Assembly (NCBI RefSeq): GCF_040833995.1
Contig: NZ_CP162137.1
Coordinates: 2,342,501-2,406,500 of the forward strand
DNA: 64,000 nt
Origin: Leptospira sp. WS58.C1
GTDB taxonomy: Bacteria > Spirochaetota > Leptospiria > Leptospirales > Leptospiraceae
Reading direction: 5' to 3'
The notes under the pieces are model-generated. The model searched no databases, was not told where the DNA came from, and was given only the letters and a program-made list of their open reading frames with translations. Each line of letters begins with the position of its first letter. Positions within the stretch are counted from its first letter, which is position 1. Both the position numbers and the translations under genes were made by a program. Shown here one piece after another: positions 33,698 to 44,083 of the stretch.

Positions 33698-35602
33698 ATG
33701 CCCCAGCATGGACCGGATTTTCAAAACCTACCAAAATCTTCCATCCAAGGCCTGACCCCCCTCCAATACCATGTATTCGGGACAAAGTTCGGAGGAGTTT
33801 CCGATCCTTCCAAGATCCTGACCGAAACGATTGCGGATCTTCCTTCTCCGTTTTTATTGCCGGACATGGATGAATCTATCCGTATTCTCCAATCGGCCGT
33901 TCGGGAAAAAAAATCGATCTTACTCTATGGGGATAGAGACAGCGACGGAGTTTGCTCCACTAGCTTACTAGCCAATTTTTTACGAGAAATACATCCTGGA
34001 AAACTGAACGTAAAAACTTCCAGTGAAGAAGATTACGGCCTCTGCGAACCTGCTATGAAATATGTGAGAGAGGTTCGACCGGACTTACTTGTAACTCTCG
34101 ACTTCGGAACAAGTAACAGCGCAGAAATAGAAGAATTGAATAAGGAAGGAATGCAGGTAGTGGTATTAGACCACCACGAAATACCGGACAGAATACCTTC
34201 TTCTTGCAAGCTTATCTCTCCTAAAAGAGGAGATTCTCTCTATCCTACCGAAAAGATCTGCACTTCCGTCATCGCTTGGAAACTGATCACAGCCTGGCTT
34301 TATACTACATTAGAACATTATAATTCTTTGGTCTGGATCCCCGATGGAGAGACATTTTTCAGCGGATCACTCGTAAAAAACGGGATCAAACTTTTTAAAG
34401 GGGATAAGTCGGAAGCCGAAAAACATTTTTCCGGAAATTTTATAGATTGGTCCGCGATTTCCAAGACTCAATTTCCGGAAAGGGAAGTTTTCCATTCTCA
34501 GATCTCTTCTTCTCCAGCGATCTGGGAGCAGGTTCTAAAAAATTTAGACCTTGCTTCTATCGGTACGATCACCGACATGATGCCTCTGGTGGGTGAAAAT
34601 CGGATCATCGTTAAGGAAGGATGTTCCACATTACAAAAGATCAAAACGGGCGATTTTTCACATCGTCCCGGCTTGGAAAAACTTCTCTCTCAATTGGATC
34701 TAGATAAGAAGAAGGTACTCTCTAGAGATCTGGGATGGAGCATAGGACCGGTATTGAACGCTGCAGGTAGAATGCAGAAAACGGAAGCGGCCCTCGGGCT
34801 TCTTCTTTCCAACTCACAGCAGGAAGCGGAATCTCTTACAACGAACCTTCTAAAATTAAACGAAGAAAGAAGAGAAAGAACCAAACGAAATCTATTCCGG
34901 GTCGAAGGTTTTCTAAAAAGAAAAAGGGAAAGAACGGAAAGACCCATCCTTTTCTGTTACGAACCTGATTTCGAACCCGGAGTTTCCGGGATCGTAGCCA
35001 CAAGACTTGTGGAACAATACAAAAGACCCGTAGTATTCATCGCACCGGATCATGGACATGCTAAAGGAAGTGTAAGAGCGTACGGCAGTGAGAACGTACT
35101 AAACCTTCTCAAAAAAGCGGAGAATGTGTTTCATCAATTCGGAGGCCACAAAGAAGCCGGAGGTTTTTCTCTTTCCATAGATCAGATCCCTAGGTTAGCA
35201 GAAATCCTTTTCCAAGAAGCGGGAAACTGGTTGGAATCCGAAAAAGTTTCCAGCCTCCACGAAGAAACTAAAAGTATCGTGAGTCTCCGTCCTCAAGAAT
35301 TAAGAGAAAATTTATATACAGAGCTTGGGTTATTCGAACCTTTCGGAATGGAAAATCCAGCGCCGTTACTTTCCGTAAAAGGTGCGAGAATACTTTCTTA
35401 TCGTCCTTTGTCGGACGGCAAACATGCAAGGTTTAAGATTCTGTCGTCTTCCGAATCCATCCAAGCAATTATCTGGAATAAGGCGGAAGAGTTCTCCCAA
35501 TCGTTAAGGGAAAAAGGTGAGTTGGATCTCTGGGGTTGTTTGGAAGAGAACACTTTCAAAGGGAAAACCAGTCTTCAATTCGTGATCCAATCCTTCGAAT
35601 AG
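33698..35602 (+). CDS. recJ: Single-stranded-DNA-specific exonuclease RecJ
   Basis: RecJ is a 5'-3' ssDNA exonuclease in recombination and repair. The 634-residue protein has the DHH-family blocks LYGDRDSDGVCSTSLL (Asp ligands, about 75), VTLDFGTSN, VVLDHHEIPD (DHH, about 160) and the DHHA1 block HQFGGHKEAGGFSLS (about 490), followed by an OB-like C-terminal region. Length and order match the family. Start ATG 33698 lies 2 bases after the bactofilin stop; there is no strong ribosome site, so coupling is likely. Confidence 0.92.
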   Translation: MPQHGPDFQNLPKSSIQGLTPLQYHVFGTKFGGVSDPSKILTETIADLPSPFLLPDMDESIRILQSAVREKKSILLYGDRDSDGVCSTSLLANFLREIHPGKLNVKTSSEEDYGLCEPAMKYVREVRPDLLVTLDFGTSNSAEIEELNKEGMQVVVLDHHEIPDRIPSSCKLISPKRGDSLYPTEKICTSVIAWKLITAWLYTTLEHYNSLVWIPDGETFFSGSLVKNGIKLFKGDKSEAEKHFSGNFIDWSAISKTQFPEREVFHSQISSSPAIWEQVLKNLDLASIGTITDMMPLVGENRIIVKEGCSTLQKIKTGDFSHRPGLEKLLSQLDLDKKKVLSRDLGWSIGPVLNAAGRMQKTEAALGLLLSNSQQEAESLTTNLLKLNEERRERTKRNLFRVEGFLKRKRERTERPILFCYEPDFEPGVSGIVATRLVEQYKRPVVFIAPDHGHAKGSVRAYGSENVLNLLKKAENVFHQFGGHKEAGGFSLSIDQIPRLAEILFQEAGNWLESEKVSSLHEETKSIVSLRPQELRENLYTELGLFEPFGMENPAPLLSVKGARILSYRPLSDGKHARFKILSSSESIQAIIWNKAEEFSQSLREKGELDLWGCLEENTFKGKTSLQFVIQSFE

Positions 35603-35609
35603 ATCAATA

Positions 35610-37073
35610 TCAGTCTTCTGAGTCGGTAAAATCGGAATCCGTCGAATTTGCTTCCGGTTGCGGCTTCGAGCCTTCCCCGTTTTGACGGCCCTTTTTATTA
35701 CGATCCTTAAATCTGCCACCACCGCCTTCTCTTTCTTTCCGGTTTCTATTTGGACGGCCTTCTCTCTCTTTTCGGCCTCCGCCGCCAATACTATTCGGTA
35801 AAACCGGTCTTTTTCGGAGGGAGATTTCCCAAAAAAATGCGGATTGCAAGGCTTGATCATTATTGTCCGCGATCCCATTGATCTTAAAGACATAAAATGC
35901 ATCGTAGAAAAAATCTTTCTTTCGGAAGAAATTATTTTGAGAAGCTTTATCGTCCTCGGTATGAGTAAATCTTTCTTGGGAAGCGAAAACCTTGATCAAT
36001 CTTTCCTTATCTTTTTTAGGAGTCCCTAATCTCTGAAAAATAGGCTCCAAGGATTGTTTTAAAGAAGCGACCAGGTGTCCCCCGCTCTTCTTCGTTAAAG
36101 ATTCTTCCGCGAGGTCGGAAAATAAAAGTGCATAGAAAATCTGAGGAGTGAGTTCCTCTCTCTCGGACAATAATTTATCCGCGATCACCAAACGTTTTCC
36201 GATTCTGGTTTCTAAAAATTTGTCCCCAAAATCCGGATTTTTCTTTCTTTCTTTCTCAAAAGCTTCTTTGAACAGAACTTCTAAAAGAGAATTTTGGGCC
36301 ATACCTTGGAAGATGAGAGAAGTCCTCCAAGTGCGGAAAATTTTATTATATTCTTCCAACATTCGTGAGGAAGAAGCTTTTTCCAACTCGTGGACATTCT
36401 TCTTAATAGACTTGGAAGTCCCTTTGTCTATTTTTAGGCCGAGAAGAACTGCAAACTTAACTGCACGCAACATTCTGACAGGATCTTCTCTGAAAGAAAT
36501 ATCCGGATTTCCGATCACTCTGAGTTGTCTACTTTGGATGTCTTCGTATCCGCCCACATAATCCACGATGGAATCGTTACGGATATCATAGTATAACGCG
36601 TTGATGGTAAAGTCTCTTCGTGCAGCGTCTTCTTGAGGCGTTCCGAATTTGTTGTCTCGTTTGATCAGATAGTCCTGCTCTTCCACATGTTTTTCGAAAC
36701 GATGTTCCGGAAGAGAACGAAAAGTGCTGACCTCGATCACCTTTCCCTTAAAAAGAATATGAACGATCTTGAATCTGCGACCGATGATACGGCAGTTATT
36801 AAAGATTTTTTTAATTTGATTCGGAGTCGCGTTTGTGACTACGTCGAAATCTTTTGGTTTGCGTCCCAAGAGAAGATCCCGCACTCCTCCGCCTACGATA
36901 TAGGCCTTGTATCCGAATTTGTGGAGACGATGGATGATCTTAACAGCATCCTCGTCGATCATGGTCTTGCGGATCGGATGTGAATCCCGATAAAATCTCC
37001 GTCCCTCCGGATAAATAAGAATGTCGTCGACGGATCCTATTTTTTTCTTGAAGAGATTGGACAGAAATTTCAT
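35610..37073 (-). CDS. pcnB: Poly(A) polymerase / tRNA nucleotidyltransferase PcnB-type
   Basis: A 487-residue class II nucleotidyltransferase. The head domain has [26 protein letters not shown] (residues 57-82; metal Asp pair DFD) and [24 protein letters not shown], which favours PcnB over the CCA enzyme. A helical RNA-binding region follows. The last 60 residues are a low-complexity Arg/Gly/Lys tail ([20 protein letters not shown]...) ending in acidic Ser-Asp. The tail may bind RNA or partner degradosome proteins. It converges on recJ, with 7 bases between stop codons. Confidence 0.88.
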   Translation of the reverse strand: MKFLSNLFKKKIGSVDDILIYPEGRRFYRDSHPIRKTMIDEDAVKIIHRLHKFGYKAYIVGGGVRDLLLGRKPKDFDVVTNATPNQIKKIFNNCRIIGRRFKIVHILFKGKVIEVSTFRSLPEHRFEKHVEEQDYLIKRDNKFGTPQEDAARRDFTINALYYDIRNDSIVDYVGGYEDIQSRQLRVIGNPDISFREDPVRMLRAVKFAVLLGLKIDKGTSKSIKKNVHELEKASSSRMLEEYNKIFRTWRTSLIFQGMAQNSLLEVLFKEAFEKERKKNPDFGDKFLETRIGKRLVIADKLLSEREELTPQIFYALLFSDLAEESLTKKSGGHLVASLKQSLEPIFQRLGTPKKDKERLIKVFASQERFTHTEDDKASQNNFFRKKDFFYDAFYVFKINGIADNNDQALQSAFFWEISLRKRPVLPNSIGGGGRKEREGRPNRNRKEREGGGGRFKDRNKKGRQNGEGSKPQPEANSTDSDFTDSED

Positions 37074-37132
37074 ATGATGGGATAGTTAAGTCCTATAATC
37101 CCTGTCGGACCCCTACCTGCAAGTAAAAATCT

Positions 37133-38149
37133 ATGAACAACGAGGCAAAGTTCGAAGACCGCCCCAAAGCCGCAGAAAGGCTGAAGATCAAGTATCTTCG
37201 CTTTCGTTCTTCCTGGCTAAAAATCAAAGAAAAAGGGTCTCGGAAAATTTCTTTCCTACTCGTGCCTCATGATCACGAAGCTGTTCTGAATGTGGAGCTA
37301 AGTGTTTTTATGGCAGCATTCTTGGGAGTACTTTCCGTTCTACTTTTTCTGCTTGCGAGCGCTTTCGTGGTCTACATGAACTTCTTTTTCGTACCGAATC
37401 GTGAGTTGATCCGAGAGACTGATAATAATGTGGGACTCTTTCTCTATTATAACTCTCTTCTCAAAGACGCTAAGAAAGAAATTACCGGATTAGAAAAAAA
37501 GACGGAGCAGTTGAACCTAGTCGCTTGGGAAGAAGTTCCTTGGAAAAGAATTCTCACATTTGATTACGTACCTGAATTTAGTTTAAAGAAACATATTCCG
37601 GAATCTTCGACTAACATGGATCTATACTCCGATACGGTGGAAGGTTTTGCAGAAAGAAATATCGAATTATACAAGATCAAACATGCATTCCAAAACGCAT
37701 TTGATTATTTGGAAGAAAGAGAATCCATTTTATACGCTATGCCGAGAGGTCGGCCTTTGAAACCGGGAGTAGGATTTGTGACTTCCACGTTCGGAGGAAG
37801 GGTGGATCCTTTCGGTCTAGTGGAGATGGGAGAGTTCCACTCAGGGATCGATTTTGCAGCAGGAGAAGGAACTCCTATCTACGCAACTGCTCCGGGTGTG
37901 ATAGAAGATAATGGACAATCCGCAGGAGGGCTTGGAAAAAGTATTCGTATCAACCACTTGAACGGATTTTATACGGTGTATGGTCACTGTTCCGTCGTCT
38001 TAGTAGAAAAAGGACAATTAGTGACCAGAGGCCAGCACATCGGAAATGTAGGCTCCACAGGGAAAGCCACAGGGCCTCATGTGCATTATGAGGTTCATAT
38101 AGGTTATGATCCTCCTATGGACCCGGCAGAATTCGTAAATATGGAATAA
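37133..38149 (+). CDS. M23-family (LytM-type) metallopeptidase, membrane-anchored
   Basis: The 338-residue protein has a cytoplasmic N-terminus, one membrane helix ([25 protein letters not shown], about 62-86), a coiled region, and a C-terminal M23 domain. Zn ligands are visible in [17 protein letters not shown] (H-x-x-x-D), YGHCSVV and [14 protein letters not shown] (H-x-H). It should cleave peptidoglycan crosslinks in the periplasm or activate amidases. Such genes are often near bactofilins. It is divergent from pcnB. Confidence 0.9.
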   Translation: MNNEAKFEDRPKAAERLKIKYLRFRSSWLKIKEKGSRKISFLLVPHDHEAVLNVELSVFMAAFLGVLSVLLFLLASAFVVYMNFFFVPNRELIRETDNNVGLFLYYNSLLKDAKKEITGLEKKTEQLNLVAWEEVPWKRILTFDYVPEFSLKKHIPESSTNMDLYSDTVEGFAERNIELYKIKHAFQNAFDYLEERESILYAMPRGRPLKPGVGFVTSTFGGRVDPFGLVEMGEFHSGIDFAAGEGTPIYATAPGVIEDNGQSAGGLGKSIRINHLNGFYTVYGHCSVVLVEKGQLVTRGQHIGNVGSTGKATGPHVHYEVHIGYDPPMDPAEFVNME

Positions 38150-38220
38150 TTTTTAATCTCTCCGAAACTTTCCCGATTCGGGGAACGAATATAAGGGAAA
38201 AAAGATCCAAAGAAGGAACC

Positions 38221-39183
38221 ATGTATAAAGTCATAGATATTCCCGGACTCGTACCTTTCGTCCAGAAATACATAAGTAGCGGTTGGGAAGGAATTTCCAC
38301 ATTCAGCATTTTAGTAGTCATCGCATTTTTAGCGGCTTCTTATTTTTTACCCAAAGAATTAGAAAGAAAACATTTGGATCCGACCCATGCGGATTGGCTT
38401 TTGATATTAGGAGTTTTCGGAACATTCGTCGGTGCTAAGGTATTTTTTATCTTTGAGATCTGGGACCAAATCTTTGTAGATACTCCGGGTTTCGACGGAA
38501 AATACTTATATCCACTCACTCACTTTGACGGTTTTCCCGGTCGCCCGGGACTTTGGTCCAGTTTATTCTCCGGCAGCGGTTTGGTATTTTACGGAGGATT
38601 CTTATTCGGGATCTTATTCATCAGCTTGTATATGATCCAAAACAAATTGGATATAAAAGCTTATTTGGATGCAGCGGTTCCTAGTATGGCATTAGGATAT
38701 GCGATCGGTAGATTGGGATGTTTTGTTTCAGGAGACGGCTGTTACGGATTCGCAACGCATGCGGACATTCCAATTTTAACATTCACCTACTGGCCTACGA
38801 GCGCTGTCCCAAGCGGGGTTCCCGTTTGGAATACTCCGGTCATGGAATCGGTTATATCTTTTCTATTCTTCGTCTACTTCCAAAAGTGGGCCAGGTTCCA
38901 GAACTTCAAAAGATTTAGTTTAGGCGCTCAATATCTGATCCTACATGGAATCGCAAGATTAGGTATCGAATTCTTAAGAGTGAATAAGGCAGTGATCCCA
39001 TTTTTCGATCCTCCGGTCCAATCAAACATTCCAGGAGCAACCGGAGAGACTACTACCTTCTTGAACGGATACTATTGGCATGGATTTTCACAATCTCAGT
39101 ATGTATCTATCGCGATCATACTAGTCGGTATTTACTTCTTAGTGAAATGGAAACTCTGGGAGAAGGAACCTGTTCCGGCTTAA
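38221..39183 (+). CDS. lgt: Prolipoprotein diacylglyceryl transferase
   Basis: Lgt transfers diacylglycerol from phosphatidylglycerol to the lipobox Cys of prolipoproteins. The 320-residue protein has about seven membrane helices and the Lgt signature [14 protein letters not shown] (about 159-172), plus [14 protein letters not shown] (the H/Y-G-G region) and [13 protein letters not shown] near the end. This organism codes for many lipoproteins, several in this window. It follows the M23 gene by 71 bases with GAAGGAACC before the ATG. Confidence 0.92.
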   Translation: MYKVIDIPGLVPFVQKYISSGWEGISTFSILVVIAFLAASYFLPKELERKHLDPTHADWLLILGVFGTFVGAKVFFIFEIWDQIFVDTPGFDGKYLYPLTHFDGFPGRPGLWSSLFSGSGLVFYGGFLFGILFISLYMIQNKLDIKAYLDAAVPSMALGYAIGRLGCFVSGDGCYGFATHADIPILTFTYWPTSAVPSGVPVWNTPVMESVISFLFFVYFQKWARFQNFKRFSLGAQYLILHGIARLGIEFLRVNKAVIPFFDPPVQSNIPGATGETTTFLNGYYWHGFSQSQYVSIAIILVGIYFLVKWKLWEKEPVPA

Positions 39184-39480
39184 TTCAATAATTTTGCAAA
39201 GAGTTCACAACCGTAAGAATTCCCAGAAGTGAAATCAATAACTTTGTTGGAACTCCTACATGGAAAAAGGCTCACCCCCACCCTGCATTGGGATTGGGGG
39301 GAGTGGCTCGCGGGAAACCTGATCCTCCTTATCACAAAATCCATCCTTAGTCAACAAGAGGCTTTCTTCCAAATCCGTGTTGGAATTCCTACATCACATT
39401 TCTCTGTGAACTCAGTGGCCTCCGTGCGAAATTAATCCCTCTCTCCGGTTCCACGTCTCTGTGTGAAAAATCTCTGCGCC
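39184..39480. repeat. Composite intergenic repeat region, copy 3
   Basis: This 297-base gap has no gene. The core TTGTTGGAACTCCTACATGG occurs at 39244-39263, and again as GTGTTGGAATTCCTACATCAC at 39378-39398, followed by a right arm (CTCTGTGAACTCAGTGGCCTC, then CGTGCGAAAT) like those of copies 1 and 2. Between them a C-rich/G-rich hairpin (CCCCCACCC..GGGATTGGGGGGAG) lies at about 39276-39304. It appears to be a nest of repeated units between two convergent genes. Confidence 0.7.
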
Positions 39481-40887
39481 TCACTCCCCCGAGGCGTGGA
39501 ACTTCTCACCTTTGATGGTGCGGATCATATCCGCCGTGTTTAAGTAATTCGTAGTTTTAAAAAGGACCTTCCCGTCCGAAGAGAAGATCACAAAAAAAGG
39601 AAGACCGATCTTTAATTCGGGAAATCTAGGATCGTTCTCATATATTATAAAATCCTTATCATCATCCTTGATCTTTAGGAGGATCGTTTTCCCTAGGGCC
39701 TGGTTCAAATTCATATCGGATAAGGTCAAGTCCTCGAAGGCCTTACAATTAGAACACCAATCCGCGTAAAAGTCCGCAAATACCAAACGATCTTCGTTAC
39801 GAGCCGTCTCAAATGCAGTCTCGGAAATTCGATGCCATTCTAAATTTCCATGCTCTTCCACCAAATCCTTCTTGGTCCCGCCTGGAACTGTTCCCCAACC
39901 GGCAAGTCGGATCAGGATCGCGCTAGAACAGATCAGTCCCGTGAGAAGTAGCGCCTTCTTCATTCTTTCGGTACGAAGAAGCGACTTAGGTTGATAAAAA
40001 TATGCGGTGATCAAAACCCCAAAGGCTGCAGCTAAGATCCAAAGACTCAAATCGAAAGGAACCGACCATAATTGCATTGCTTTGTTGTAATAAGACCATG
40101 CAAAATAAAAAACCACGAATCCCAAGACAAACTGAATCCATCTAGTCCATTTACCTCCGCGAGGAAGAGAAAGCCCAAACACTCCTAAAAACAAAAACGG
40201 TAACCCAAGACCAAGTCCGAATAATGCCATCTTGAAAGAGGAAACGGCCAACGAGTAAATACTGATACTTTGGACTCCGGCAGTTACTTGGATCAAAATA
40301 GCAACGACGATCGGTCCAACACAAGGAGAAGAAAGAAAACCTGCTCCCATTCCCAAGAGGAAGGTGCCTTTCCAACCTTGGCAACCTCTCCATTCTTTAT
40401 TCGGGAAGATCGGTAAGTATAAAAATCCTAATGAAGCAAGTCCTAGTAAAAAAATAAGTGCCGCTAAAAATAAATTTGTTCCGGGATATCTAAGTACCGT
40501 GTTGAAGGCTCCTCCCGAAATTCCTGCCACGAGTCCGAAACAAAAATACATGAACGCCAATCCGGTGTAATACACCAATGGATGGAACATTTTGTTCGTG
40601 GCGGTTTCCCCCCTTGCCTGGATGATTCCTACAGTAATCGGGTATAAAGGGTAAACGCAAGGAAGAAGGCTTGCACAAAGACCTCCTAATACCAGGAAGA
40701 TCGCGGAATTAAATCCGAATTCGGAACCAGAGATACCGGTTTCTAGCCATCTGTTCAAAGAGGAAATCCAGGACTCTGAGACAGCCTGGGATTGGGCTTG
40801 TAATGAGTTCGTTAGAAAAAAGAAGAATATGAAAAGTCCGGCTCTAAGCCTAAATTTTGGAGAGAGAAGGATCCGAATTTTCTTCAT
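39481..40887 (-). CDS. DsbD/CcdA-type thiol:disulfide interchange protein without N-terminal domain
   Basis: A 468-residue membrane protein passing electrons from cytoplasmic thioredoxin to periplasmic thiols. After a signal-like segment it has eight membrane helices with the CcdA Cys pair (GGLCASLLPCVYPLYPIT and FLSSPCVGPIVV) and a C-terminal thioredoxin-like domain with FADFYADWCSNCKAFEDLTLSD (about 375-395). The N-terminal DsbD alpha domain is missing, as in ScsB/CcdA-thioredoxin fusions. Client proteins are unknown; Cys-rich exported proteins occur nearby (30177, 49231). Confidence 0.88.
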   Translation of the reverse strand: MKKIRILLSPKFRLRAGLFIFFFFLTNSLQAQSQAVSESWISSLNRWLETGISGSEFGFNSAIFLVLGGLCASLLPCVYPLYPITVGIIQARGETATNKMFHPLVYYTGLAFMYFCFGLVAGISGGAFNTVLRYPGTNLFLAALIFLLGLASLGFLYLPIFPNKEWRGCQGWKGTFLLGMGAGFLSSPCVGPIVVAILIQVTAGVQSISIYSLAVSSFKMALFGLGLGLPFLFLGVFGLSLPRGGKWTRWIQFVLGFVVFYFAWSYYNKAMQLWSVPFDLSLWILAAAFGVLITAYFYQPKSLLRTERMKKALLLTGLICSSAILIRLAGWGTVPGGTKKDLVEEHGNLEWHRISETAFETARNEDRLVFADFYADWCSNCKAFEDLTLSDMNLNQALGKTILLKIKDDDKDFIIYENDPRFPELKIGLPFFVIFSSDGKVLFKTTNYLNTADMIRTIKGEKFHASGE

Positions 40888-41068
40888 GGGATGGACGATT
40901 AGACCTAAATAGGATTTCTCTTTCTCCTAAGATTCATTATCGACACCATAACTTTCGAAACCAAGTTGCGATTTCTAAAAGTATGGTCAATCCTGAATTC
41001 CCGGATCTGTGACAACCCCTAGATTTGGTCTGTACTTGTTTGGACGAGCGGAAAGGGGGAAAGGATAG

Positions 41069-41104
41069 AAAAAGCCCGATCCTTTCTCAAAAAAAGGCCG
41101 GGCT
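41069..41104 (-). terminator. Rho-independent terminator of the porin gene
   Basis: On minus, AGCCCG pairs with CGGGCT enclosing an inner CCTTT/AAAGG stem, followed by TTTTT. It begins 17 bases after the porin stop codon. Confidence 0.88.
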
Positions 41105-41120
41105 CGAGGGTTTACCCGAT

Positions 41121-43043
41121 TCAGATGGCAAACTGAAGAGTAAGTGAAAAATAGGTACTATTTTTATCGATATTGAATTGTTTTTGGTTTTTGATCGCAT
41201 CTCCCGCATAAAGAACGGTAGCTCCGGCCCAGATAGAGAAGTAGTCGCCGATCTTCTTGATATAAATCAGGTCGTATTCCAATAAAAGCCTGTGCCCTGG
41301 TTGCCAATTTTTCAGGAAAGGATTATTGGCATAATTTTCAGTACTTCCGGTAACCGTCTTATTCGTTACAAAGTCTCCGTTTGCATCGTACCCCGTGCTT
41401 CCCGTAACTGCGTTGCGGTTACCGTCATACCACGCGTCTTGAACCTTATCCTTTCGAATATCGTAAATCGCGAAAATGAATCTTCCCCAAGTATCATCAT
41501 AGTACTGAATATGAATGGAAGAAGTTCTTACATTCGACCAAAAGGCTGAGTTTGCGATACCGTTCCCTGAATCGAAATAAGGGAATCCACCCGATCTTGT
41601 GGCAAATAAAGGATCCCAGGTTGCGGATTTTCCATCGGTTCTATTCGGATCGCCGGAAGCTCTTGCGAATTGGACTCCTACTCGGAAACCTTTATAGTTA
41701 TAACCTGTTTGAGCCAAGAAGAAGGAAGCGTCATGCTGAACTGTTTCCTTATAGGCAGCATGTTTGTTCGCTCCATCTCCGATCGTAGTATTCAATATGT
41801 CCCAAGAAGCATCGATCGTTTGACCGGTACTTCCTGTCTGGGCTGCATATTCCACTCCCCAGTCCCAGGATTTTCCTACAGGAAGACTTCTACCGGAAGC
41901 GGTTCTATTACTTAAACGAATACCGGTAGTGAAAAGATTGTCTCGACCGTTCGTTCTCTCATTCGGATCTACAAGAGGTCCGGTTGCTGTAGTAGTATTA
42001 TACTTTTTGATAACACCGATCTCGTATAGATCGACTACGAGTTCTTCGGAAGGTTTCCAAGTATTATATAAGAAAGCGAGATACGTATCGTTCAGAGCTT
42101 TTGCTCCGCCGACTTTCTGATTATTTGCAGTCACAAATCCGTTCGGACCGTTACTCTCTTCTGCAAGAACTGTATAACCTGCATGAGTGGACCAGGTTTT
42201 GGTATCAAATGTAACTCTTACCCCATCAAAAGAGTTACCGATCTGACTATCGTTACGAGCGCCTATGATCCGAGAATCTCCGTATGAAAAAACCTGACGA
42301 CCTAGATACAGTTTGGTATAAGGAAGGAAATCTTTCCAGATCACATAAGCTTCTCGGATATCCGTATTATTTTTTACGGGCACCGTGCTTCCGGGTGCAT
42401 AAGCCGTTCCAATAGAATTCGTAAAAGAAGTTGGTCCGTATCCTGTTCCACTCGGATCCTTGTATTGCCCATATAAACGAGTATCTTGGATGGTCAATTT
42501 TACCGCGAATGACTCATTGATATCCAAAAGGGTCCAGAACTGGCTGTTTTGAGTGACGTAGTTCTTGGAATCGTTTGTGGATCTATCGAAATCCTGATTA
42601 TTAAAATTTTCGAATCTAGGACGAATCTGTAAACCGAAACGAAGATTATCCGTAATCCATAGATTAGAATTTTTTTTCACTGCATCTTGGTGTTCCGGAG
42701 TTAAGAGTAAAGTTCCGAGTAACTCCCCCTCTAACTTACCTTTCCATGGACTTTTATATGGAGCGGCAGGTGCTTTCTCCTTATCTTTATCCTTTGTATC
42801 CCCCGCAGGAGCAGCAGTCGTAGCTGGAGTTTGGGTAGAAGGGGTGGAAGGTTTTTCTTCGGCGGCAGGCGCTTTCAAAGGAGTGGTCTCGGCCTGTGTC
42901 ACCGTTTCCTGTTTAGGGGGCTCTAGCCCCTGGGCCCAAAGAGTTCCGAATCCTAAGAGTCCGACAGACAAAAAGAATCGGACCGGTAAAAGTGAATATC
43001 TTTTGTTCCGACTCGGAGGGCTTGTAACTGTATTTTTTAACAT
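41121..43043 (-). CDS. Alginate-export/porin-like outer membrane beta-barrel protein
   Basis: A 640-residue exported protein. After a signal peptide (residues 16-38) comes a Pro/Ala/Thr/Lys-rich linker (about 45-95: QTPATTAAPAGDTKDKDKEK), then a beta-barrel of amphipathic strands ending in the aromatic C-terminal YFSLTLQFAI. Barrel segments such as WITDNLRFGLQIRPRFENFNN, LYLGRQVFSYGDSRIIGARNDS and DGVRVTFDTKTWSTHAGYTV match the AlgE/alginate export porin family. Actual substrate is unknown. Alginate genes are not seen, so it is more likely a general or sugar porin. Confidence 0.82.
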   Translation of the reverse strand: MLKNTVTSPPSRNKRYSLLPVRFFLSVGLLGFGTLWAQGLEPPKQETVTQAETTPLKAPAAEEKPSTPSTQTPATTAAPAGDTKDKDKEKAPAAPYKSPWKGKLEGELLGTLLLTPEHQDAVKKNSNLWITDNLRFGLQIRPRFENFNNQDFDRSTNDSKNYVTQNSQFWTLLDINESFAVKLTIQDTRLYGQYKDPSGTGYGPTSFTNSIGTAYAPGSTVPVKNNTDIREAYVIWKDFLPYTKLYLGRQVFSYGDSRIIGARNDSQIGNSFDGVRVTFDTKTWSTHAGYTVLAEESNGPNGFVTANNQKVGGAKALNDTYLAFLYNTWKPSEELVVDLYEIGVIKKYNTTTATGPLVDPNERTNGRDNLFTTGIRLSNRTASGRSLPVGKSWDWGVEYAAQTGSTGQTIDASWDILNTTIGDGANKHAAYKETVQHDASFFLAQTGYNYKGFRVGVQFARASGDPNRTDGKSATWDPLFATRSGGFPYFDSGNGIANSAFWSNVRTSSIHIQYYDDTWGRFIFAIYDIRKDKVQDAWYDGNRNAVTGSTGYDANGDFVTNKTVTGSTENYANNPFLKNWQPGHRLLLEYDLIYIKKIGDYFSIWAGATVLYAGDAIKNQKQFNIDKNSTYFSLTLQFAI

Positions 43044-43280
43044 ATATGGAGTCCCTTATTTTGGATAAAATCCAATATAACGGACATATATAAAAGTTTA
43101 ACAGATTTTGTAAACAATTTAATTGATGTTTTCCCAGATTTCTTGCTCCGTAGTGGCTTTTTCGACCCCAAAATCAACCATTCTGTACAACAAGATAGAA
43201 TCACCTCTGTTAAAGTAGAATGTTCCGGAACTTCTTTTCCCTTCCAGGATTGTAAGAAATGGCCGATAGAATTAGGTAGT

Positions 43281-44039
43281 ATGTCGAGAAAGACCAAAAT
43301 TCTAGCCAGAATTACCACCCTAGTCTTTCTGTTATTCTCCCCTACTTTACAAAAATTGAATTCTATCCCTGTCTCCATCAGCACGGAACCGGACCTGGAT
43401 TATAATTACGAATACGAGAAGAATGGTGTATATACCAAGTTTTCGGACTGGGTCCCATACAAACTCCACAAATGGGAACCGAAGTTTTTGGAAGATTATT
43501 ACGAAATGTATGGTCTCAAACTTCATTATAAAGAGAACGAACTGAGGCGAAACATATTCTTCTTAAAAGCAGGATTACAAAAAAGATTCCGTCACCCCAG
43601 GAATGCACTCTGCCGGGTAACAAACGAAGAAGAATATCATAAATACAGACTTCTGATTTTCATGCATATGAATCTACAGATCATGAGATCTTATATGAGG
43701 ATCGCTTCTCAATTTGATAAAAGGCATTTATATTTCTATAATTTAGATTTCGCTCACGAGCTAAAACAGTCCTTCGAGGTAGCTGATTCATTTTACAAAG
43801 AAGCTGTTCCTTACTGGGAAGCTGCCAGAAAATATGCGGACCAGGCTTCCGAGATAGATTACGATCTGGATCTAGGTACCATGGAAACGGAAAGATACGA
43901 GATCATCACAGGCAAATTAGATTTCGGTCAGATCATTTCCGACCATAGGGAAAGATTGACTAAAAAAAGAGAAACTGTGGGAGAATACCTGGCTAAATAT
44001 CCGGAAGCCGATAAACCGAATTTAGATCAGATCCCTTAA
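43281..44039 (+). CDS. Exported alpha-helical protein, family not identified
   Basis: The 252-residue product starts MSRKTKILARITTLVFLLF and carries a signal-like N-terminus. The rest is mostly helical with many aromatic and charged residues: WEPKFLEDYYEMYGLKLHYKENELRRNIFF, KRFRHPRNALCRV, FDKRHLYFYNLDFAHELKQSF. It has a single Cys after the signal. Start at 43281 follows TTAGGTAGT, a weak site; the frame is open from 43143. The extracytoplasmic helical build is like that of leptospiral flagellar coiling proteins, but I cannot claim homology by eye. Confidence 0.7.
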   Translation: MSRKTKILARITTLVFLLFSPTLQKLNSIPVSISTEPDLDYNYEYEKNGVYTKFSDWVPYKLHKWEPKFLEDYYEMYGLKLHYKENELRRNIFFLKAGLQKRFRHPRNALCRVTNEEEYHKYRLLIFMHMNLQIMRSYMRIASQFDKRHLYFYNLDFAHELKQSFEVADSFYKEAVPYWEAARKYADQASEIDYDLDLGTMETERYEIITGKLDFGQIISDHRERLTKKRETVGEYLAKYPEADKPNLDQIP

Positions 44040-44083
44040 AAACAACCGGAACTTCTTCTTTATCTAGTTAAAAGAAGAGGAAC

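Noticed and set aside
39268..39430. Possible CRISPR-like or tandem array in the lgt-dsbD gap
   Set aside because: Only two related cores exist, with unequal spacing and matches at other loci; it fits dispersed repeats, not CRISPR.
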